From the NCBI GenBank assembly GCA_038147195.1, contig JAYQTB010000004.1:1488001-1552000 (forward strand): a stretch of DNA of 64,000 nt. The letters run 5' to 3'. The notes under the pieces were generated by a model. That model worked only from the letters and a program-made list of their open reading frames with translations. It was not told the DNA's origin and did not search any database. A program made the translations under genes and the position numbers. This DNA comes from Eutrophocola salsuginis (GTDB lineage Bacteria; Pseudomonadota; Gammaproteobacteria; Pseudomonadales; Pseudohongiellaceae). Below are positions 59,829 to 64,000 of the stretch, piece by piece (within the stretch, counting starts at the first letter, position 1; every line of letters begins with the position of its first letter).

Positions 59829-60773
59829 TCAACTCCCTGCCCTGTCTGTGCTGCTGGCCAGGATCGCCAGCACAAGGTCATCGAACCCGATACCGGCACC
59901 TTTTGCTGCCATCGGCACTAGGCTGTGTTCGGTCATACCGGGCACCGTGTTTACTTCCAGCAGCCAGAATTTCCCGTTCGCATCACGAATGGCATCGACC
60001 CGCCCCCAGCCGGAACAACCCACGGCGTCATAGGCCCTTTTGGCCATGTCGCCCAGCGCCTTTTCGGCATTTGCATCGAGATCGCATGGACAGAAGTACC
60101 TGGTCTCATTCGAAAAATACTTGGCGTCATAGTCATAAAAGGTCGACGCGGCTTTCATACCAACAACCGGAAGCACCCGCTCACCCAGGATTCCGATGGT
60201 GTATTCCGGGCCATCGATGAATTGCTCGGCAATCACCTTATCGTCGTACCGGCGGGCATGGACATACGCCGCTTGCAGTGCATCCGCGTTATTTGCCGGA
60301 GAGATACCAATGCTCGAACCTTCATTCACCGGTTTCACGAAGACGGTACCCAATTCATCGATAACTGACTGCCAGTCCGTGTTCTCGACCAGTTCTGCAA
60401 ATGCCGGTGTATTCAATCCTTGCCCCAGCCACACTTTCTTAGTTTCGATCTTGTCCATGGCCAGTGCAGAAGCCGCCACGCCACTGCCGGTATAGGTAAG
60501 ACCCAAGGCATCCAGTTCGCCCTGTACCTTGCCGTCTTCGCCGTACCTGCCATGCAACATGATCATTACTCGGTCGAACGTCTTGTCCTGCAGTGCCTCT
60601 GGCAGCGCACGGCTGGTGACATCGATACCCGTGGCATCCACGCCGCTGCGCAGCAGGGAGGCCAAGACCGCCTGCCCGCTCATCAGCGATATTTCCCGCT
60701 CCGCGGAGTTGCCACCCATCAGTACCGCCACTCTGCCGAAACCTTCGTTGTTGTTAATAGAATGCTCATGCAT
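59829..60773 (-). CDS. ddlB: D-alanine--D-alanine ligase
   Basis: 314 residues of ATP-grasp type: GRVAVLMGGNSAEREISLMS at the N-terminus, MLHGRYGEDGKVQGELDALG, FVKPVNEGSSIGISPANNAD, and the metal-binding LLEVNTVPGMTEHSLVPMAA. It makes the D-Ala-D-Ala dipeptide for peptidoglycan. Its start overlaps the murC end by 8 bp. A murB gene, sometimes found here, is absent from this position. Confidence 0.97.
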   Translation of the reverse strand: MHEHSINNNEGFGRVAVLMGGNSAEREISLMSGQAVLASLLRSGVDATGIDVTSRALPEALQDKTFDRVMIMLHGRYGEDGKVQGELDALGLTYTGSGVAASALAMDKIETKKVWLGQGLNTPAFAELVENTDWQSVIDELGTVFVKPVNEGSSIGISPANNADALQAAYVHARRYDDKVIAEQFIDGPEYTIGILGERVLPVVGMKAASTFYDYDAKYFSNETRYFCPCDLDANAEKALGDMAKRAYDAVGCSGWGRVDAIRDANGKFWLLEVNTVPGMTEHSLVPMAAKGAGIGFDDLVLAILASSTDRAGS

Positions 60774-62211
60774 ACCCCAGCCCGTCCCTGGCCAGTTCCC
60801 TGGACAGCATGCCGATACTGCCGGCGCCCTGCGTCAGGAGGATGTCGTCGTCCAGCAACAAATCCTTAAGCACTTTCCTGATATCGCCCTGGTCCTTCAC
60901 GTATAAGGGATCCAACTGGCCGCGCTGGCGGATGCTGCGACACAGGCTCCGTGAATCTGCACCATGGATCGGCTGCTCGCCGGCGGAATACACGTCCAGC
61001 ATGAGGAGCAGATCAACTTCAGAAAGTACGTCCACGAAATCATCGTAGAGGTCATGCGTACGGCTGAACCGGTGCGGCTGGTAAATCATGACCAGGCGTT
61101 TTTCTGGCCAGCCGGTGCGTATTGCACGGATGGTGGCCGCAACCTCTGTCGGATGGTGGCCGTAATCGTCGACCAGCATGACTTTACCCTTCGCGAGCTT
61201 CATCGGCGGCTTCACATCGAAGCGCCGGCCGACACCGCTGAAGGAAGCAATGCCCCTGACGATGTCATAGTCACTCAGGCCCTCGTCCGTGGCTACGGCG
61301 ATGGCCGCGGTGGCATTCAGCACGTTGTGCAGGCCCGGCAGGTTCAGGGTCAATTCGAGGAGTTCCGTCTTGTTGGGACGCTTCACCTTGAAACGGGAAA
61401 CCATGCCCTTCTGTTCGATATCCTTGATGCAGAAATCCGCAAACCCGGACTGTCCATACGTCAGCACCGGCCTGGAAATACTGGGCAGCAGTTCCTGGAT
61501 GACAGGATCGTCAATGCACAGCACGGCGAGACCGTAGAACGGCAGGTTGTGCAGGAATTTGATAAAGGTTGTTTTCAGTTTCTCGAAATCACCGTTGTAG
61601 GTAACCATGTGGTCTTCGTCGATATTAGTGACGATGGCGACCATCGGCTGCAGGTGCAAAAAAGAAGCGTCGCTTTCGTCGGCTTCCGCCACCATAATAT
61701 TGCTCGCACCCAGCTTGGCATTAGTGCCAGTACCATTTAGGATGCCGCCGATAACATACGTAGGATCCATTTTGGCCTGACCCAACAGCGTGGCGACCAG
61801 GCTGGTAGTGGTGGTCTTGCCATGAGTGCCGGCAATCACAATGGTGTGGCGGTAACGCATGAGTTCAGCCAGCATTTCCGCACGCCGGATAATGGGAATG
61901 CGTTTTTCCATGGCAGCAACGATTTCCTCGTTGCCCTGTTCGATAGCACTGGAGACCACAACCACGTCCGCATCCTGCAAATTGGCTGCCTCGTGGCCGA
62001 TCTGTATCTTCACACCGAGCGAGGCCAGTCGTTCGGTAACAGAGGAATCGCTGATATCCGAACCACTAATGCTGTAACCCTGGTTGAGCAGCACTTCGGC
62101 AATTCCGCTCATGCCCGCCCCGCCGATTCCGACGAAGTGGATCCTACGGATACGCCGCATTTCCGGGATCATGCCGCAGCCGCGAGTTATATTCAGCATC
62201 TTGTCAGGCAT
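60766..62211 (-). CDS. murC: UDP-N-acetylmuramate--L-alanine ligase
   Basis: 481 residues from ATG 62211, chosen because the family has a short leader before IPEMRRIRRIHFVGIGGAG; the frame extends 34 codons further but into murG. The ATP motif is VIAGTHGKTTTTSLVATLLG, followed by VAEADESDASFLHLQPMVAI, NIDEDHMVTYNGDFEKL and DYGHHPTEVAATIRAI. It adds the first amino acid of the peptidoglycan stem. It overlaps murG by 8 bp and ddlB by 8 bp. Initiation at 62199 cannot be excluded. Confidence 0.96.
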   Translation of the reverse strand: MPDKMLNITRGCGMIPEMRRIRRIHFVGIGGAGMSGIAEVLLNQGYSISGSDISDSSVTERLASLGVKIQIGHEAANLQDADVVVVSSAIEQGNEEIVAAMEKRIPIIRRAEMLAELMRYRHTIVIAGTHGKTTTTSLVATLLGQAKMDPTYVIGGILNGTGTNAKLGASNIMVAEADESDASFLHLQPMVAIVTNIDEDHMVTYNGDFEKLKTTFIKFLHNLPFYGLAVLCIDDPVIQELLPSISRPVLTYGQSGFADFCIKDIEQKGMVSRFKVKRPNKTELLELTLNLPGLHNVLNATAAIAVATDEGLSDYDIVRGIASFSGVGRRFDVKPPMKLAKGKVMLVDDYGHHPTEVAATIRAIRTGWPEKRLVMIYQPHRFSRTHDLYDDFVDVLSEVDLLLMLDVYSAGEQPIHGADSRSLCRSIRQRGQLDPLYVKDQGDIRKVLKDLLLDDDILLTQGAGSIGMLSRELARDGLGYA

Positions 62212-63352
62212 AACATGCCACCATGCACAAGTACCCGGCCCTTTCGGTGGCATCCGGCATACAAGCCTGGCGCGCATTGCGGGCGGCTTCCAGCAACGCT
62301 GCACGGTCATCACTAAATTTCCTCAGCGCTGTCAGCAGGCGGTGCTCGTCGAGCTCATCCTGCGGAATGATTTCCGCGGCACCGGCTCGCTGTAAGTAAC
62401 CCGCGTTTTCCGTCTGGTGATCGTCAACCGCATAGGGATATGGGATGAGGATCGAGGCCATACCCACGGCGGCGATCTCAGCGACAGTCATTGCTCCTGC
62501 CCGCGCGATGATAATATCGGCCCAGCGGTAAGCCGCCTGCATGTCATCAATGAAAGGTTCCACGCGAATCTGCCCATCGAGACTAATTTCATGGATACCG
62601 TACAACTCCCGTGTTTCTTCCACATTCCTTTTCCCGCACTGGTGCAGTACTTCCGGGCGTTCGTTTTCCGAAATCAGTTTCAGCATGGCGGGAATTGCCT
62701 TGTTGATCGCCATGGCGCCAAGGCTGCCACCGATGACCATTACTCGCAGACGGCGCCCTCCAGTGTTCTGAAGGGGCTGTTCGCCCAGAGCAGCGATGTC
62801 ATGTCGTACCGGATTGCCGACCACTATGGTGTTACCCGGCCTGATGAATTTTTTTAACAATCTGTTGCTCGTCATGTCCTGCTTACGCTGGAAAGCACCC
62901 GGGAAAGCTTCCATGACGGTGGAAGCAAAGGGAAACAGGAGCTGGTTGGATAGACCGGCTATGGCGTTCTGCTCATGGATGAGCAGCTTCTTGCGCAGGA
63001 GCCAGGCGGCAAGACCGCCGGGGCCGGTCACAAAACCGCCCATGCCCAGGACGCAACCCGGCTTGATTTGCGCGACCTTGAGCATGGACTGAAGCACAGC
63101 GACCAAAATTACAAACGGCGACAACAACCGGCGCCCAAGACTGGATCCGCGCAGACCGGCGATGGAAATGAAATGCAGGGGAATGTTGGCGGCCGGAATG
63201 ACCGATGCCTCCAGGCCGCTGCGCGTGCCCAACCATTCCACCTGGATGCCCCTGGACAGCAAATGTTCAGCAATACTCAACGCGGGAAACACGTGTCCAC
63301 CCGTGCCTCCGGCCATGATGAGTATTTTTCGATTGTCAGCTGCTGTCATCAT
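62204..63352 (-). CDS. murG: Lipid II synthase MurG (N-acetylglucosaminyltransferase)
   Basis: 382 residues. The N-terminal Gly loop is ILIMAGGTGGHVFPALSIAE. The acceptor-side loops include MGGFVTGPGGLAAWL and IHEQNAIAGLSNQLL, and the nucleotide-sugar site has VIGGSLGAMAINKAIP and ARAGAMTVAEIAAVGMASIL. It converts lipid I to lipid II at the inner face of the membrane. It starts 7 bp after ftsW ends. It is slightly longer than E. coli MurG (355), mainly through an insertion around residues 150-170. Confidence 0.97.
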   Translation of the reverse strand: MMTAADNRKILIMAGGTGGHVFPALSIAEHLLSRGIQVEWLGTRSGLEASVIPAANIPLHFISIAGLRGSSLGRRLLSPFVILVAVLQSMLKVAQIKPGCVLGMGGFVTGPGGLAAWLLRKKLLIHEQNAIAGLSNQLLFPFASTVMEAFPGAFQRKQDMTSNRLLKKFIRPGNTIVVGNPVRHDIAALGEQPLQNTGGRRLRVMVIGGSLGAMAINKAIPAMLKLISENERPEVLHQCGKRNVEETRELYGIHEISLDGQIRVEPFIDDMQAAYRWADIIIARAGAMTVAEIAAVGMASILIPYPYAVDDHQTENAGYLQRAGAAEIIPQDELDEHRLLTALRKFSDDRAALLEAARNARQACMPDATERAGYLCMVACYA

Positions 63353-63359
63353 GTATTCG

Positions 63360-64000
63360 TTAAACCTTCAACGTGGCTTTTCCGCCGACCGACTGCCTGT
63401 CCTCGATATCGATGCGCAGCAGCAGGGCCACCATCGCAATACAGGTCAAGAGGCTCGAACCGCCGGAACTAATAAACGGCAGGGTCAGGCCCTTGTTCGG
63501 CAGCAGGCCGATATTGACGTACACGTTGATCACCACCTGGCCGATGAAGATGAAGGCCAGGCCGTATGCCGCATAGGCGGCGAAGAAATTGCCGTTGCGC
63601 TCGTTGCGCCGGGCGATGACCAGGGCGCGGGAGATAAATGCGGCAAATAAAAGCAGTAGTGCCAGCACACCGATCACGCCCAGCTCCTCGGCGATGATCG
63701 CAATGATAAAATCGGTATGACCATCCGGCAGGAAATACATTTTCTGGATGCTGTTGCCGAGTCCCATGCCCAGCCACTCGCCACGCCCGAAACCGATCAA
63801 CGCCTGTGCCAGCTGGTAACCGGAATCAAATACGATGTCCTCGTGAAATGGGTCCTTCAGCGCCTGCAGGTAGGAGGACACGCGGCGCATGCGATAGGCT
63901 GAGGTGAATATCAGTAGGGCACCCGCACCCACCACCATGGTGGCTGCCAGCAGGAAATGCCAGAACCTGGCGCCGGCAAGGAACAGCATGGCCATTACCG
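63360..64000 (-). CDS. ftsW: Septal peptidoglycan glycosyltransferase FtsW, C-terminal part (cut by window edge)
   Basis: 213 codons visible; the frame stays open past the internal Met at 63995 to the right edge, so the N-terminal half lies outside. SEDS-family marks are LAGARFWHFLLAATM, GYQLAQALIGFGRGEWLGMG, LPDGHTDFIIAIIAEELGVI, FIGQVVINVYVNIGLLPNKG and LTLPFISSGGSSLLTCIAM, the last two being the signature near the C-terminus. FtsW polymerises lipid II at the septum with FtsI. It is the most upstream gene of the division run seen here. Confidence 0.97.
   Translation of the reverse strand, partial: VMAMLFLAGARFWHFLLAATMVVGAGALLIFTSAYRMRRVSSYLQALKDPFHEDIVFDSGYQLAQALIGFGRGEWLGMGLGNSIQKMYFLPDGHTDFIIAIIAEELGVIGVLALLLLFAAFISRALVIARRNERNGNFFAAYAAYGLAFIFIGQVVINVYVNIGLLPNKGLTLPFISSGGSSLLTCIAMVALLLRIDIEDRQSVGGKATLKV

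Overview
The window looks like a chromosomal segment of an aerobic gammaproteobacterium, probably free-living and marine or soil-like. The evidence is the canonical division and cell-wall run (ftsW-murG-murC-ddlB-ftsQ-ftsA-ftsZ-lpxC) followed by secA and argJ, the Pseudomonas-like nadC / pilin / pilD / coaE / yacG neighbourhood, ampD, the aceE-aceF pyruvate dehydrogenase pair, fxsA next to groES-groEL, and an OxyR with both redox cysteines. I cannot name a genus from sequence alone.

Layout. 1-2.5 kb: the start of an exported DUF6152 gene (cut by the left edge), oxyR and a PQQ-type sugar dehydrogenase. 2.6 kb: a tRNA-Leu(UAG). 2.7-9 kb: a leftward block with a ModA-like binding protein (plus a relic of a second one), a DUF6282 hydrolase, a GlcG/HbpS-like protein, a decayed SGNH esterase and a complete tripartite tricarboxylate transporter (TctC-TctB-TctA). 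9.2-14.8 kb: a rightward block with a tannase/feruloyl-esterase family protein that lacks the expected catalytic serine, a haem-plus-propeller lipoprotein, a metallo-beta-lactamase-fold enzyme and a GalD-like 4-oxalomesaconate tautomerase. Together these suggest uptake and breakdown of plant-type aromatic esters or acids. 14.8-26.4 kb: a di-haem peroxidase, then a visibly AT-richer block of exported or membrane proteins (second DUF6152, an exported unknown, an alpha/beta hydrolase, an orphan molybdopterin hydroxylase subunit, a membrane fatty-acid-hydroxylase-type enzyme, two NHL propellers), then a second tannase-family enzyme with an intact catalytic triad.

26.5-42.6 kb is mostly housekeeping: a coiled-coil membrane protein, groES-groEL, fxsA, an alkyltransferase-like DNA-binding protein, an RND efflux pair, yajQ, aceE-aceF, ampD, a membrane retropepsin-like protease and nadC. 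At 42.6-44.4 kb, where related bacteria carry pilA-pilB-pilC-pilD, this genome has only a prepilin peptidase and a divergent gene that fuses a type IV pilin N-terminus to a DUF1080 (3-keto-disaccharide hydrolase / concanavalin-like) domain. This is the most unusual architecture in the window. 44.5-46 kb holds coaE, a dead reading frame with two in-frame amber codons, yacG and mutT. Between mutT and argJ lies an insert with a UbiG-like methyltransferase, a decayed short-chain dehydrogenase, a FAD oxidoreductase, a DUF3429 protein and a glutathione-peroxidase-like protein. 50-64 kb is argJ, secA, an M23 peptidase and the division cluster, ending inside ftsW.

Four separate gene relics (3.5, 5.3, 45.1 and 47.3 kb) point to recent gene loss. 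Several starts were moved downstream of the longest possible frame on ribosome-binding-site and family-alignment grounds; these are noted per gene.
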